Assembly: GCF_032121415.1 (NCBI RefSeq)
Contig: NZ_CP135079.1
Location: 4,898,001-4,962,000 of the forward strand
DNA length: 64,000 nucleotides
Direction of reading: 5' to 3'
Origin: Streptomyces parvus
GTDB taxonomy: Bacteria > Actinomycetota > Actinomycetes > Streptomycetales > Streptomycetaceae
The stretch's first letter is position 1; each line of letters begins with the position of its first letter. The notes beneath the pieces were generated by a model. The model ran no database searches, had not been told where the DNA came from, and was given only the letters and a program-made list of their open reading frames with translations. A program made the position numbers and the translations under genes. Shown one piece after another: positions 17,801 to 25,441 of this stretch.

Positions 17801-18764
17801 TGGCCTCGCCGACCAGCCGGGCGATCTCCGACTTGGCCGTACGGGTGCGCTGTTCGTTCTGCGACTCGGCCGCGGCCAGCTGCTTGCCGGCGGCCTCCTT
17901 CGCCTCGGCGAGGACCTTCTCGGCCTCCAGGCGGGATTCGCGCAGCCGGGTCTCCGCCTCCGCGAGACGCTGCTCGGCGGCGCGGTTCAGCTCGGCGGTC
18001 TGCTGGCGGGCCTGGTCGGTCTCCGCGGTCGTGCTGGAGCGCAGCTGCTCCGCGTGGCTGGTGGCCTCCTGCGCCTGGGCGGAGGCGGCCCCGAGCAGCC
18101 GCTCGGCGTCCTTGCGGGCGCGCAGCAGGATCGCTTCCGCTTCGGCCCGGGCGGCCTCGGCCTCGGAGCCGGCCCGCCGACGGGTCTCCTCCGCCAGCCG
18201 GGCCGCCTCGTCGCGGGCGGCGGCCAGCGCCTGTTCGGCCTCGGCGCGGGACTCCTCCAGCAGCCGGCGGGCCTGCGACTCGGTGCGGGCGCGGAGCTGT
18301 TCGGCCCAGGCGACGTTCTCGTTGACATGCGATTCGACGGTCTGGCGGCGCTCCGCCAGCTCCTGGTCGAGCCGCTGCCTGCGCTGGACGGCCTCGGTGT
18401 GCAACTCGGCCTGGAGGCGGGCCTGGTGCTCGGCGTGCTCCTGGAGGATCCGCTGCGTCTGGGCCCGCGCCTCGCGCAGCTCGCGCTCGGCGTCGCTGCG
18501 CATCTGCTCGGCCTGGGCCTGCGCGTTCCGCAGCATCTGCTCGGCCTGGTAGCCGATGTCCGCGCTGTCGTAGGCGGGACGGGCCGCGAGATTGCGCCGG
18601 GCCTCGTGCAGTTTGGCACGCAAGACCTCGACCTGGTAACCGAGGTCCTCGGCGTGCTGGACGGCCTTCTCCCGGTCGGTCTTCAGCCGGTCCATCTCGG
18701 CTTCGAACCGCGAGAGATGGTCGTCTTCAGCTCGGTGGCTCTCCTGGCGTTCGTAGCCCCGCAC
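14871..18764 (-). CDS. scy: Scy, giant coiled-coil polarity scaffold protein
   Basis: Scaffold of the Streptomyces tip-organising centre, which positions DivIVA and FilP and controls branching (known from S. coelicolor Scy, about 1,326 aa). This protein is 1,297 aa. The start is GTG 18764 (RGYERQESHRAEDDHLSRFE); GGAAGG lies about 12 bases upstream. A short N-terminal heptad region (FEAEMDRLKTDREKAVQHAE) is followed by a very long repetitive, hendecad-type coiled coil made almost only of Ala, Glu, Arg, Leu, Gln and Asp, with units such as AEAERLRAEAAE and ESERIRTEA recurring throughout. The end is a Gly/Ala/Pro-rich tail (PGGGGKPAGGSAGSAKAPAA). The extreme codon bias makes long spurious open frames on the opposite strand. 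Confidence 0.95.
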   Translation of the reverse strand: MRGYERQESHRAEDDHLSRFEAEMDRLKTDREKAVQHAEDLGYQVEVLRAKLHEARRNLAARPAYDSADIGYQAEQMLRNAQAQAEQMRSDAERELREARAQTQRILQEHAEHQARLQAELHTEAVQRRQRLDQELAERRQTVESHVNENVAWAEQLRARTESQARRLLEESRAEAEQALAAARDEAARLAEETRRRAGSEAEAARAEAEAILLRARKDAERLLGAASAQAQEATSHAEQLRSSTTAETDQARQQTAELNRAAEQRLAEAETRLRESRLEAEKVLAEAKEAAGKQLAAAESQNEQRTRTAKSEIARLVGEATKSADTLKEEAEQALADARAEAERLVAEAAEKANTAAAEDAAAQLAKAARSAEEVLTKASEDAQSTTKAAREEAERIRREAEAEADRLRGEAAEQADELKGAAKDDTKEYRARTVELQEEARRLRGEAEQLRSEAVAEGERIRGEARREAVQQLEEGARTAEELLTKARSDADELRAKANGESERVRAEAAERAATLRKQAEETLERTRTEADALRAEAEEQAAAVTAAAEAAAAELREETERGVAARQAEAADELARLHTEAESRLAAAEEALSEARTDAERIRRETNEESERLRAEAAERLRALTEQAETEAERLRDEAAADAAQSRAEGENVAVRLRSEAAAEAERLKSEAQESADRVRAEAAAAAERVGAEAAEALAAAQEEATRRRREAEETLGAARLEAEQERERAREQSEELLASARKRVEEAEAEARRLVEEADARATELVSAAEQTAQQVRDSVSGLHEQAEEEITGLRSAAEHAAERTRTEAQEEADRVRADAHAERERASEDAIRLRREANEESGRLRQEAREETEAAKALAERTVSEAITESERLRADASEYSQRMRTEASDALASAEQDASRARAEARQDANRIRSEAAAQSDRLIGEATTESERIRTEAAQASEQLVVEATTEANRRRSESTEKADRMLAEATAESERLRAEAAERLGSAQEHAARAHEEAERLRDEAESAAEELRSSARQEADRVLDEAREAAAKRRADAAEQADQLINKAREEALRTATEAETQSDTMVGAARKEAQRITSEATVEGNTLVERARADADELLVGARRDATQIRERAEELRARLESEIEELHERARRETSEQMKTAGERVDNLMKAATEQRDEAEAKAKELLAEANSEASKVRIAAVKRAESLLKEAETKKAELIREAEKLRAEAQAEAEATVDEGRRELDVLVRRREDINAEISRVQDVLEALESFETPGGGGKPAGGSAGSAKAPAAAGTRSGGKSSER

Positions 18765-18919
18765 TGCGCGGTCCCATCCTTCCCCGAGCTCTCAACTTCT
18801 TCGAGCAGGGGAGACCCCAACCCTGGTCGCAACTCTGCACACGGGGGCTCGCCGACGAGCGGTCCCCCGGGGAATGGTGACAGACAAACGACGAGGACGC
18901 GGTACGGCCCCGACCCGGC

Positions 18920-18953
18920 CCCGGCCCGGAACCGCCCACTCTACCGGGCCGGG
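18920..18953 (-). terminator. Hairpin after methylmalonyl-CoA epimerase gene
   Basis: Perfect 10-bp GC-only inverted repeat (18920-18929 with 18944-18953), 14-base loop, 11 bp beyond the epimerase stop. Probable terminator separating it from scy. Confidence 0.6.
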
Positions 18954-18963
18954 TATGCGGCGG

Positions 18964-19392
18964 TCAGTGGTCCGCCCGGCTCGTGACCAGTTCGGTGAGG
19001 ACACCGTGGCAGTCCTTGGGGTGCAGGAACGTGATCCGGGACCCCATCGACCCCGTCCTGGGCTCGTCGTACAGCACCCGGACGCCCTTCTCGCGGATGT
19101 CCGCGGCGTCCCCGTCCACATCCTCCGTGCCGAAGGCGATGTGGTGCACGCCTTCCCCGTTCTTCGCCAGCCACTTGCCCACGGCGGAGTCCTCGCGGGT
19201 GGGCTCCAGCAGCTGGAGGTACGAGGCCCCGCCGTCCGAGGTCTCGTTGATCTTGAGCATGGCCTCGCGGACCCCCTGCTCCTCGTTGACCTCGGAGTGG
19301 AACACCTCGAACCCGTACGTGGCACGGTAGAACTCGACCGTCTTTTCCAGGTCGAAACAGGCGATCCCGATGTGATCGATTCGCGTCAGCAT
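18964..19392 (-). CDS. mce: Methylmalonyl-CoA epimerase
   Basis: Interconverts (2R)- and (2S)-methylmalonyl-CoA, linking propionyl-CoA carboxylation with the B12-dependent mutase. Protein of 142 aa from ATG 19392, the family length. Vicinal-oxygen-chelate fold with the metal ligands visible: H7 in TRIDHIGIA, His in GEGVHHIAF, and the C-terminal Glu in GVLTELVT; the general base region is in LQLLEPTRED. The extra N-terminal codons from 19428 were excluded because the fold begins at MLTRIDHIG. It is divergent from the thiolase gene across 145 bp. Confidence 0.95.
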   Translation of the reverse strand: MLTRIDHIGIACFDLEKTVEFYRATYGFEVFHSEVNEEQGVREAMLKINETSDGGASYLQLLEPTREDSAVGKWLAKNGEGVHHIAFGTEDVDGDAADIREKGVRVLYDEPRTGSMGSRITFLHPKDCHGVLTELVTSRADH

Positions 19393-19464
19393 GGATTCAG
19401 CATGGATCGACCGGGGCGCTCCCGCCATGGTTACGCAACGTGCGCGCCGTCACACCGGTAGCCG

Positions 19465-19494
19465 GATGACGGGCGCGGAAGGGCTCAGTACATT
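19465..19494 (+). promoter_or_regulatory. Candidate promoter of the thiolase gene
   Basis: GATGAC (19465-19470) and TACATT (19489-19494) are separated by 18 bases, 43 bp before the start codon. Reasonable vegetative-type match; not proven. Confidence 0.4.
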
Positions 19495-19537
19495 CAGGTA
19501 AACCCTCGTTCACATCCGATCCCAAGGGGCCGTGCCC

Positions 19538-20743
19538 ATGCCAGCAACGACCGGTACCACCACCTCAGTGATCGTCGCGGGCGCCCGGACGCCCATGGGC
19601 CGTCTCCTCGGCTCCCTGAAGAGCTTCTCCGCGGCCGACCTCGGCGGCGTCGCGATCAAGGCGGCCCTGGACCGGGCCGGCATCGGCGGTGACCAGGTCC
19701 AGTACGTGATCATGGGCCAGGTGCTCCAGGCGGGCGCGGGCCAGATCCCCGCCCGGCAGGCCGCGATCAAGGCCGGCATCCCCATGAACGTCCCCGCGCT
19801 CACCGTCAACAAGGTGTGCCTGTCCGGGCTCGACGCCATCGCGCTGGCCGACCAGCTCATCCGCGCCGGGGAGTTCGACGTGGTGGTCGCGGGCGGCCAG
19901 GAGTCCATGACCAACGCCCCGCACCTGCTCCCCAAGTCCCGTGAGGGCTACAAGTACGGCGCGATCGAGATGCTGGACTCGATGGCGTACGACGGTCTCA
20001 CCGACGCCTACGAGAACATCCCCATGGGCGAGTCCACCGAGAAGCACAACGGCCGCCTCGGCCTGGACCGCGCCGCCCAGGACGAGATCGGCGCCCTGTC
20101 CCACCAGCGGGCCGCCGCCGCCCAGAAGAACGGCCTCTTCGAGGCGGAGATCACCCCGGTCGAGATCCCGCAGCGCAAGGGCGACCCGGTCCTCTTCTCC
20201 CAGGACGAGGGCATCCGCGCCGAGACGACGGTGGAGACCCTCGGCAAGCTGCGCCCCGCCTTCGCCAAGGACGGCACGATCACCGCGGGCACCTCCTCGC
20301 AGATCTCCGACGGCGCCGCCGCGGTCGTCGTGATGAGCAAGGCCAGGGCCGAGGAGCTGGGTCTCGACTGGATCGCCGAGATCGGCGCCCACGGAAACGT
20401 CGCGGGCCCGGACAACTCCCTCCAGTCGCAGCCCTCCAACGCGATCCGGCACGCCCTGAAGAAGGACGGCCTCACCGTCGACGACCTCGACCTGATCGAG
20501 ATCAACGAGGCGTTCGCGGCCGTCGCCGTCCAGTCCATGAAGGACCTGGGCGTCACCTCGGACAAGGTCAACGTCAACGGCGGCGCCATCGCGCTCGGCC
20601 ACCCCATCGGGATGTCCGGCGCGCGGGTCGTCCTGCACCTGGCCCTGGAGCTGAAGCGGCGCGGCGGCGGCACGGGCGCGGCGGCGCTGTGCGGCGGCGG
20701 CGGTCAGGGCGACGCGCTGATCATCCGCGTTCCGGGCAAGTAG
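19538..20743 (+). CDS. Acetyl-CoA C-acetyltransferase (thiolase)
   Basis: Condenses two acetyl-CoA to acetoacetyl-CoA or cleaves it; feeds butyryl/ethylmalonyl and fatty-acid breakdown routes. Protein of 401 aa from ATG 19538, which has AAGGGG 8 bases upstream (GTG 19532 is too close to that site). Acylated cysteine C94 in NKVCLSGLDA, the catalytic His in GGAIALGHPIGMSGAR and the second catalytic Cys in ALCGGGGQGDAL are present. The MSDG-type loop reads SQISDGAAAVVVM. It is followed 41 bp later by meaB, probably one operon. Confidence 0.95.
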   Translation: MPATTGTTTSVIVAGARTPMGRLLGSLKSFSAADLGGVAIKAALDRAGIGGDQVQYVIMGQVLQAGAGQIPARQAAIKAGIPMNVPALTVNKVCLSGLDAIALADQLIRAGEFDVVVAGGQESMTNAPHLLPKSREGYKYGAIEMLDSMAYDGLTDAYENIPMGESTEKHNGRLGLDRAAQDEIGALSHQRAAAAQKNGLFEAEITPVEIPQRKGDPVLFSQDEGIRAETTVETLGKLRPAFAKDGTITAGTSSQISDGAAAVVVMSKARAEELGLDWIAEIGAHGNVAGPDNSLQSQPSNAIRHALKKDGLTVDDLDLIEINEAFAAVAVQSMKDLGVTSDKVNVNGGAIALGHPIGMSGARVVLHLALELKRRGGGTGAAALCGGGGQGDALIIRVPGK

Positions 20744-20784
20744 TAGGCATACGGATCCGAGGCGAGGCGAACGGAGCGGTGAAC

Positions 20785-21747
20785 GTGGACGTGGACGTCC
20801 CCACGCTGGTCGAGCAGGCGCGAGCAGGCAGGCCGCGTGCGGTGGCCCGGCTGATCTCGCTGGTGGAGGGGGCGTCCCCGCAGCTCCGTGAGGTGATGGC
20901 GGCACTGGCCCCGCTGGCGGGCCATGCCTACGTCGTCGGCCTGACGGGCTCGCCGGGCGTGGGCAAGTCCACCTCCACCTCCGCCCTGGTCTCCGCCTAC
21001 CGCCGGGCGGGCAAGCGGGTCGGCGTGCTCGCCGTCGACCCGTCCTCGCCGTTCTCCGGCGGGGCGCTGCTGGGCGACCGGGTCCGGATGTCGGACCATG
21101 CCTCGGACCCCGGCGTCTACATCCGCTCCATGGCGACCCGGGGCCACCTCGGGGGCCTCGCCTGGGCCGCCCCGCAGGCGATCCGCGTCCTCGACGCGGC
21201 CGGTTGCGACGTGGTCCTCGTCGAGACGGTCGGCGTCGGCCAGTCCGAGGTGGAGATCGCCTCCCAGGCCGACACCTCCGTCGTGCTGCTCGCCCCCGGC
21301 ATGGGCGACGGCATCCAGGCGGCGAAGGCCGGAATCCTGGAGATCGGCGATGTGTACGTGGTCAACAAGGCCGACCGCGACGGCGCCGACGCCACCGCCC
21401 GCGAGCTGAACCACATGCTGGGCCTGGGGGAGTCCCGGGGCCCCGGCGACTGGCGCCCCCCGATCGTGAAGACGGTCGCGGCCCGGGGCCAGGGCACGGA
21501 CGAGGTCGTCGAGGCTCTGGAGAAGCACCGGGCCTGGATGGAGGAGCACGGCGTCCTGGCCGAACGCCGCACGGCTCGCGCCGCCCACGAGGTCGAGTCG
21601 ATCGCGGTCACCGCGCTCCGCGAGAGGATCGCCGACCTCCGCGGCGACCGCCGGCTGCGCGCCCTGGCCGAGCGCATCGTGGCGGGGAGCCTGGACCCGT
21701 ACGCGGCGGCGGACGAGCTGGTGGCGGGGCTGACGGAGGGCTCCTGA
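20785..21747 (+). CDS. meaB: MeaB-type GTPase, methylmalonyl-CoA mutase chaperone
   Basis: G3E-family P-loop GTPase that protects and loads adenosylcobalamin mutases. About 320 aa from GTG 20785, which has GGAG 8 bases upstream; GTG 20779 two codons earlier is too close to it. Motifs: Walker A GSPGVGKSTSTSAL, Mg-binding DPSSPFSGGALLGDRVRM, switch region ATRGHLGGLAWA, Walker B VVLVETVGVGQSE, and NKAD for guanine specificity. The usual LAO/AO transporter-ArgK naming in databases is misleading. Client enzymes would be methylmalonyl-CoA mutase (not in the window) and probably IcmA at 37 kb. Confidence 0.94.
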   Translation: MDVDVPTLVEQARAGRPRAVARLISLVEGASPQLREVMAALAPLAGHAYVVGLTGSPGVGKSTSTSALVSAYRRAGKRVGVLAVDPSSPFSGGALLGDRVRMSDHASDPGVYIRSMATRGHLGGLAWAAPQAIRVLDAAGCDVVLVETVGVGQSEVEIASQADTSVVLLAPGMGDGIQAAKAGILEIGDVYVVNKADRDGADATARELNHMLGLGESRGPGDWRPPIVKTVAARGQGTDEVVEALEKHRAWMEEHGVLAERRTARAAHEVESIAVTALRERIADLRGDRRLRALAERIVAGSLDPYAAADELVAGLTEGS

Positions 21748-21764
21748 GCGCCTGAGCGTGCGGG

Positions 21765-21805
21765 GAAGGCCCCCTGAGCGGATGTGCGCCGCTCAGGGGG
21801 CCTTC
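21765..21805. terminator. Bidirectional terminator hairpin
   Basis: Perfect 17-bp inverted repeat (21765-21781 with 21789-21805), 7-base loop, between the convergent ends of meaB and the PepSY gene. Confidence 0.85.
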
Positions 21806-21834
21806 TCGCGTACGGGGCCGGGTACGGGCGTCCG

Positions 21835-22587
21835 TCAGTCGTCGTCGTCGTCGCCGTCGCGGTCGTCGCCGTGGTCGTCCTGGTCGCCGTTCCGGTCGTC
21901 CGCGCGGTCGTTGTCGTCGTCGCGGTCCACGGTGGCCTTGCCGGTCCTGGCGTCCACACGCAGTTCGTGCTGCTTGCCGTCCTTGCCCGCGATGTCGACG
22001 TCCCAGCGCAGGACGTCGCTCCGGCTGCCACTGTCGTCGTCACCGTCGTCGTCCAGGTCGATCGACGTGACGGCGCCCGGCGCGGTCTTCAGGGCCGCTG
22101 CCGCCGCCTCGTTCAGGGTGACGGCCGAGGAGCGGGGCGCGTGGCGGTCGCGGTCGTCGTTGTCGTCGCCGCGGGTCTTGAGGACCTTGCCGTTGCCGGC
22201 GTCCACCGTGACGTCGTGCCACTTCTTGTCGGAGCCGCGGACGTCCAGCTCCCAGACGGCCCGGCCGTCGTGGTCGTCGTCGTCCTCGTCCAGCTCGGCC
22301 TCGGTGACCGTGCCCGGCACGCTCTTCAGCGCGGCGGCGACGGCCTCGTCGAGGGAGATCCGGGCGCCCTTCGCGGCGGCCGGGGCCCGGTCGTCCGACC
22401 GGTCGTCGGAAGCGTCGTCCGTACGGTCGTCCGTGGCGTCGGAGTCCGCGAGGCTCACCGTGCTCGCGCTCCTGGTGGACGTCCGGTCGCGGTCCCCGTC
22501 GCTGTCCGCGAAGGCGACGGTGGCGGCGGTGGTGCCGCCGATCAGAACGGCCGCGGTGATCGCTGCGATGGTGACGTTGCGCTTCAT
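21835..22587 (-). CDS. Secreted protein with two PepSY domains
   Basis: Protein of 250 aa, ATG 22587 with GGAGG 6 bases upstream. Signal peptide MKRNVTIAAITAAVLIGGTT with AFA at the likely cut site, then a very acidic linker of about 45 residues (DATDDRTDDASDDRSDDRAP). Two PepSY repeats follow: ISLDEAVAAALKSVPGTVTE and VTLNEAAAAALKTAPGAVTS, each with a WDVDI/WELDV-type strand and a V(D)A(R/G)TGK turn. The C-terminus is again a run of Asp residues. PepSY domains are thought to inhibit proteases or sense the cell envelope. It is divergent from a two-component pair and shares a control region with it, so it is likely its target or its input. Confidence 0.88.
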   Translation of the reverse strand: MKRNVTIAAITAAVLIGGTTAATVAFADSDGDRDRTSTRSASTVSLADSDATDDRTDDASDDRSDDRAPAAAKGARISLDEAVAAALKSVPGTVTEAELDEDDDDHDGRAVWELDVRGSDKKWHDVTVDAGNGKVLKTRGDDNDDRDRHAPRSSAVTLNEAAAAALKTAPGAVTSIDLDDDGDDDSGSRSDVLRWDVDIAGKDGKQHELRVDARTGKATVDRDDDNDRADDRNGDQDDHGDDRDGDDDDD

Positions 22588-22646
22588 GAGGTTCCTCCCC
22601 GAGAGCTGCTGTGCTGTTCGACGGGTTCCACACTGCCGACCCGATG

Positions 22647-22687
22647 CTGAACGCAGCCTGAAGCCACCTGAAGCCTTCTTCAGGTGG
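22647..22687. promoter_or_regulatory. Probable response-regulator binding site (tandem CTGAA plus inverted repeat)
   Basis: CTGAA occurs at 22647, 22658 and 22668, spaced 11 and 10 bp, i.e. one helical turn, as for OmpR-family regulators. The last copy also belongs to a perfect 10-bp inverted repeat (22664-22673 with 22678-22687, CCACCTGAAG and its complement). It lies between the divergent PepSY gene and the response-regulator gene, 20 bp before the latter's start. Confidence 0.65.
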
Positions 22688-22706
22688 AGTTTGCGAGGCT
22701 GTGCGC

Positions 22707-23369
22707 ATGCGCCTGTTGATCGTGGAGGACGAGAAGCGTCTCGCGGTGTCCCTGGCCAGGGGACTCACCGCCGAGGGCTTCGCCGTGGATGTCGTGCACG
22801 ACGGCCTGGAGGGGCTGCACCGGGCGAGCGAGGGCGGCTACGACCTGGTCATCCTCGACATCATGCTGCCCGGCATGAACGGCTACCGCGTCTGCTCGAA
22901 CCTGCGCGCCGCCGGACACGAGGTGCCCATCCTCATGCTCACCGCCAAGGACGGCGAGTACGACGAGGCCGAGGGACTGGACACCGGAGCCGACGACTAT
23001 CTGACCAAGCCCTTCAGCTACGTCGTCCTCGTCGCCCGGGTGCGGGCCCTGCTGCGCCGGCGCGGGTCCGGAACCGCCGCGCCCGTCCTGACCGTCGGCT
23101 CCCTGCGCGTCGACACCGCCGCCCGCCGGGTGATCCGCGGTGAGGACGAGATCACCCTCACCGCCAAGGAGTTCGCCGTACTGGAGCAACTCGCCCTGCG
23201 CGCCGGGCAGGTGGTGAGCAAGGCGGAGATCCTGGAGCACGTCTGGGACTTCGCCTACGACGGCGACCCGAACATCGTCGAGGTCTACATCTCCACCCTG
23301 CGCCGCAAGCTGGGCGCCGCCGCCATCCGTACCGTACGCGGTGCCGGCTACCGGCTGGAGGCGAAGTGA
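22707..23369 (+). CDS. OmpR-family response regulator
   Basis: DNA-binding half of a two-component system. Protein of 220 aa. ATG 22707 chosen because GAGG is 8 bases before it, whereas GTG 22701 is only 2 bases away. Receiver domain: acidic pocket VEDEK (E7, D8), phosphoacceptor D51 in LVILDIMLPGMNGY, and conserved lysine in TKPFSYVVL. C-terminal winged helix: LTAKEFAVLEQLALRAGQVV and VEVYISTLRRKLGA. The histidine kinase start overlaps its stop (GTGA). Autoregulation through the tandem CTGAA site just upstream is likely. Confidence 0.94.
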   Translation: MRLLIVEDEKRLAVSLARGLTAEGFAVDVVHDGLEGLHRASEGGYDLVILDIMLPGMNGYRVCSNLRAAGHEVPILMLTAKDGEYDEAEGLDTGADDYLTKPFSYVVLVARVRALLRRRGSGTAAPVLTVGSLRVDTAARRVIRGEDEITLTAKEFAVLEQLALRAGQVVSKAEILEHVWDFAYDGDPNIVEVYISTLRRKLGAAAIRTVRGAGYRLEAK

Positions 23370-24817
23370 GGTCCGTCCGGGCCAGGGCCGCCCTCGGGGC
23401 CACCCTGGTCGTCGCCGTCGCCCTGATCGGGGCCGGTCTCGCCGTGCTCATGGTCCTGCGGGCCAACCTGATCGACCAGGCGGACCTCCAGGCCGAGGTG
23501 GCCGCCCGTGAGGTGGCCGGACAGCTCGCCACGGGCACCCCGTACGACGAGGTGGAGCTGGACGACGAGGAGGACCACCCGGTCCAGGTGATCGACGAGG
23601 AGGAGCGGGTCGTCCTCGTCTCCAAGGACCTGCGGGCCGTCACCGGCACCGGCACGACGGGCGTCACCCCCGCGCCCTCGGCCTCGGCGGGGGCCACCCC
23701 GTCGCCCGACGGCGACGACGACGGCGATGACGACGACGGGGGCGGCGACAGCCGCCGCCCGGACTCGGGCGAGGTCTCCTCCGACGACCCGGAGTTCTCC
23801 GACGGCACCGCGACCGTCGACCGCACCACCGCCGACTACCGCTTCGCCGCCGTCGAGGCGACCACCCGGGAGGGGGTCACCCTGACCGTGTACGCGGGCG
23901 CCCCGCTCGCCGCCGAGCAGGAGGCGGTCGACACCGTGCGCGGGGCCATGCTGACCGGGCTGCCGGTGCTGCTGGTCGTCGTCGCCGGGGTGACCTGGCT
24001 GGTGACCCGGCGCGCACTGCGGCCCGTCGAGGGCATCCGCCGCGAGATGGCCGCCATCACCGCCTCCGAGGACCTGGCCCGCCGGGTGCCCGAGCCCGAT
24101 TCGCGGGACGAGATCGCGGCGCTGGCCCGGACGACGAACGAGACGCTCACCGTGCTGGAGGCGTCCGTGGAGCGGCAGCGGCGGTTCGTCGCGGACGCCT
24201 CGCACGAGCTGCGTTCCCCGATCGCCTCGCTCCGCACCCAGCTGGAGGTGGCCGAGGCCCACCCGGAGCTGCTGGACCTCCCGGGCGCGGTCGCCGACAC
24301 CGTACGGCTCCAGGTGCTGGCGGCGGATCTGCTGCTGTTGGCCCGGCTGGACGCGGGGGAGAAGCCCGGCGGCGGGACGGTGGAGCTGGGCGCGCTGGTC
24401 CGCGAGGAGGTCTCGCAGCGGACCGGGGACCGGATCGCGGTGGCGGTGGAGGTCCCGGAGGGCGGCGCGTTCGAGGTGAACGGGTCGCGCGGGCAGCTGT
24501 CCCGGGTGATCGGCAATCTGCTGGACAACGCCCAGCGGCACGCCGAGGGGAGCGTCTCGGTGGCGGTGGCGCCCGACGGCCGCGGCGTGCGGGTCGAGGT
24601 CCGGGACGACGGGGCGGGCGTGCCCGAGGAGGAGCGGGAGCGGATCTTCGAACGGTTCGTCCGGCTCGACGACGCCCGCAGCCGGGACGACGGCGGTGCC
24701 GGCCTGGGCCTCGCCATCGCCCGGGACGTCGCCGCCCGCCACGGCGGAACGCTGACGGTGCACCGGGCGGACGAGGGCGGTGCGGCCTTCCGGCTGTGGC
24801 TGCCGCACCCGGCCTGA
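23366..24817 (+). CDS. Sensor histidine kinase
   Basis: Membrane kinase of 483 aa; its GTG 23366 overlaps the regulator's stop codon, so expression is coupled. Transmembrane helix 1 at about residues 7-30 (ARAALGATLVVAVALIGAGL), an extracellular domain of about 160 residues, helix 2 at about 193-212 (LTGLPVLLVVVAGVTWLVT), then HAMP, HisKA with the phosphoacceptor in FVADASHELRSPIASL (about H280), N-box GNLLDNAQRHA and G-boxes DDGAGVPEE and GAGLGLAIA. The extracellular domain contains an unusual Asp-rich stretch (DGDDDGDDDDGGGD, about residues 113-126), mirrored in the divergent PepSY protein. Divalent cation or cell-envelope sensing is my inference. Confidence 0.94.
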   Translation: MRSVRARAALGATLVVAVALIGAGLAVLMVLRANLIDQADLQAEVAAREVAGQLATGTPYDEVELDDEEDHPVQVIDEEERVVLVSKDLRAVTGTGTTGVTPAPSASAGATPSPDGDDDGDDDDGGGDSRRPDSGEVSSDDPEFSDGTATVDRTTADYRFAAVEATTREGVTLTVYAGAPLAAEQEAVDTVRGAMLTGLPVLLVVVAGVTWLVTRRALRPVEGIRREMAAITASEDLARRVPEPDSRDEIAALARTTNETLTVLEASVERQRRFVADASHELRSPIASLRTQLEVAEAHPELLDLPGAVADTVRLQVLAADLLLLARLDAGEKPGGGTVELGALVREEVSQRTGDRIAVAVEVPEGGAFEVNGSRGQLSRVIGNLLDNAQRHAEGSVSVAVAPDGRGVRVEVRDDGAGVPEEERERIFERFVRLDDARSRDDGGAGLGLAIARDVAARHGGTLTVHRADEGGAAFRLWLPHPA

Positions 24818-24861
24818 GGCGGCGGTTGCGGGGCCCTGGCGGGCCCTGCCCCGCCTCTCCG

Positions 24862-25338
24862 CTACAGCTTGCCGCGCTTGCCGCGCAGATGTTCCGCGAT
24901 CGGGGTCAGCGCCGCGTGCAGATCGGTCAGCGCCTCGGGGGACAGCAGGTCCATGAAGTGCTGCCGCACCGAGGCGACATGGTGCGGAGCGACCTTCCGC
25001 ATGGTCTCCGCGCCGTGCTCGGTGAGGACCGCGAAGAGTCCGCGCCGGTCCGATTCGCAGTGCGTACGCCGCACCAGACCGGCGGTCTCCATGCGGGTGA
25101 TCTGGTGCGAGAGCCGGCTCTTGGACTGCAGGGTGGCGGCGGCGAGGTCGCTCATCCGCATCCGCAGGTCGTCCGACTCGGAGAGGTTGACCAGGATCTC
25201 GTAGTCGTTCATGGTCAGGCCGAACGGCTGGAGGTCCTTCTCCAGCTGGTGCATCAGCAGCCTGCTGACGTCCAGGTGGGTGCGCCAGGCGCACTGCTCC
25301 GCGTCGCTCAGCCAGCGGGTGGCCGTCTCGGTCTCCAT
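24862..25338 (-). CDS. MarR family transcriptional regulator
   Basis: Protein of 158 aa from ATG 25338. Winged-helix core: MSDLAAATLQSKSRLSHQIT as the recognition region, with TAGLVRRTHCESDRRGLFAV as the wing. The first 35 residues include RWLSDAEQCAWRTHLDVSRL, a conserved N-terminal helix of this MarR subgroup. Start codon sits inside a 10-bp palindrome CCATATATGG (25335-25344), and an imperfect TTCT/AGAA repeat follows at 25346-25358; either could be an autoregulatory site. It is convergent with the sensor kinase and downstream of the AIM24 genes. Target and ligand unknown. Confidence 0.92.
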   Translation of the reverse strand: METETATRWLSDAEQCAWRTHLDVSRLLMHQLEKDLQPFGLTMNDYEILVNLSESDDLRMRMSDLAAATLQSKSRLSHQITRMETAGLVRRTHCESDRRGLFAVLTEHGAETMRKVAPHHVASVRQHFMDLLSPEALTDLHAALTPIAEHLRGKRGKL

Positions 25339-25441
25339 ATATGGATTCTACCTAAGAAGTTGAAAGCCGGACGAAATGAGGAGGGCTGGGGAGTGTGACA
25401 ATCGGCGCAGACGTTCGATGTCACACTCCGCAGACTACCGC

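Noticed and set aside
14814..18986. Very long open frames (up to 1,390 codons) on the strand opposite scy
   Set aside because: They are produced by the biased GAG/GCC/CGC codons of the coiled coil; the deduced proteins are repetitive Leu/Gly/Arg or Ser/Ala/Arg with no start site signal.
24818..24861. GC-rich repeat between the kinase and MarR gene ends as a terminator
   Set aside because: GGGCCC and GGGGC blocks can pair in several ways but give no single clean stem.
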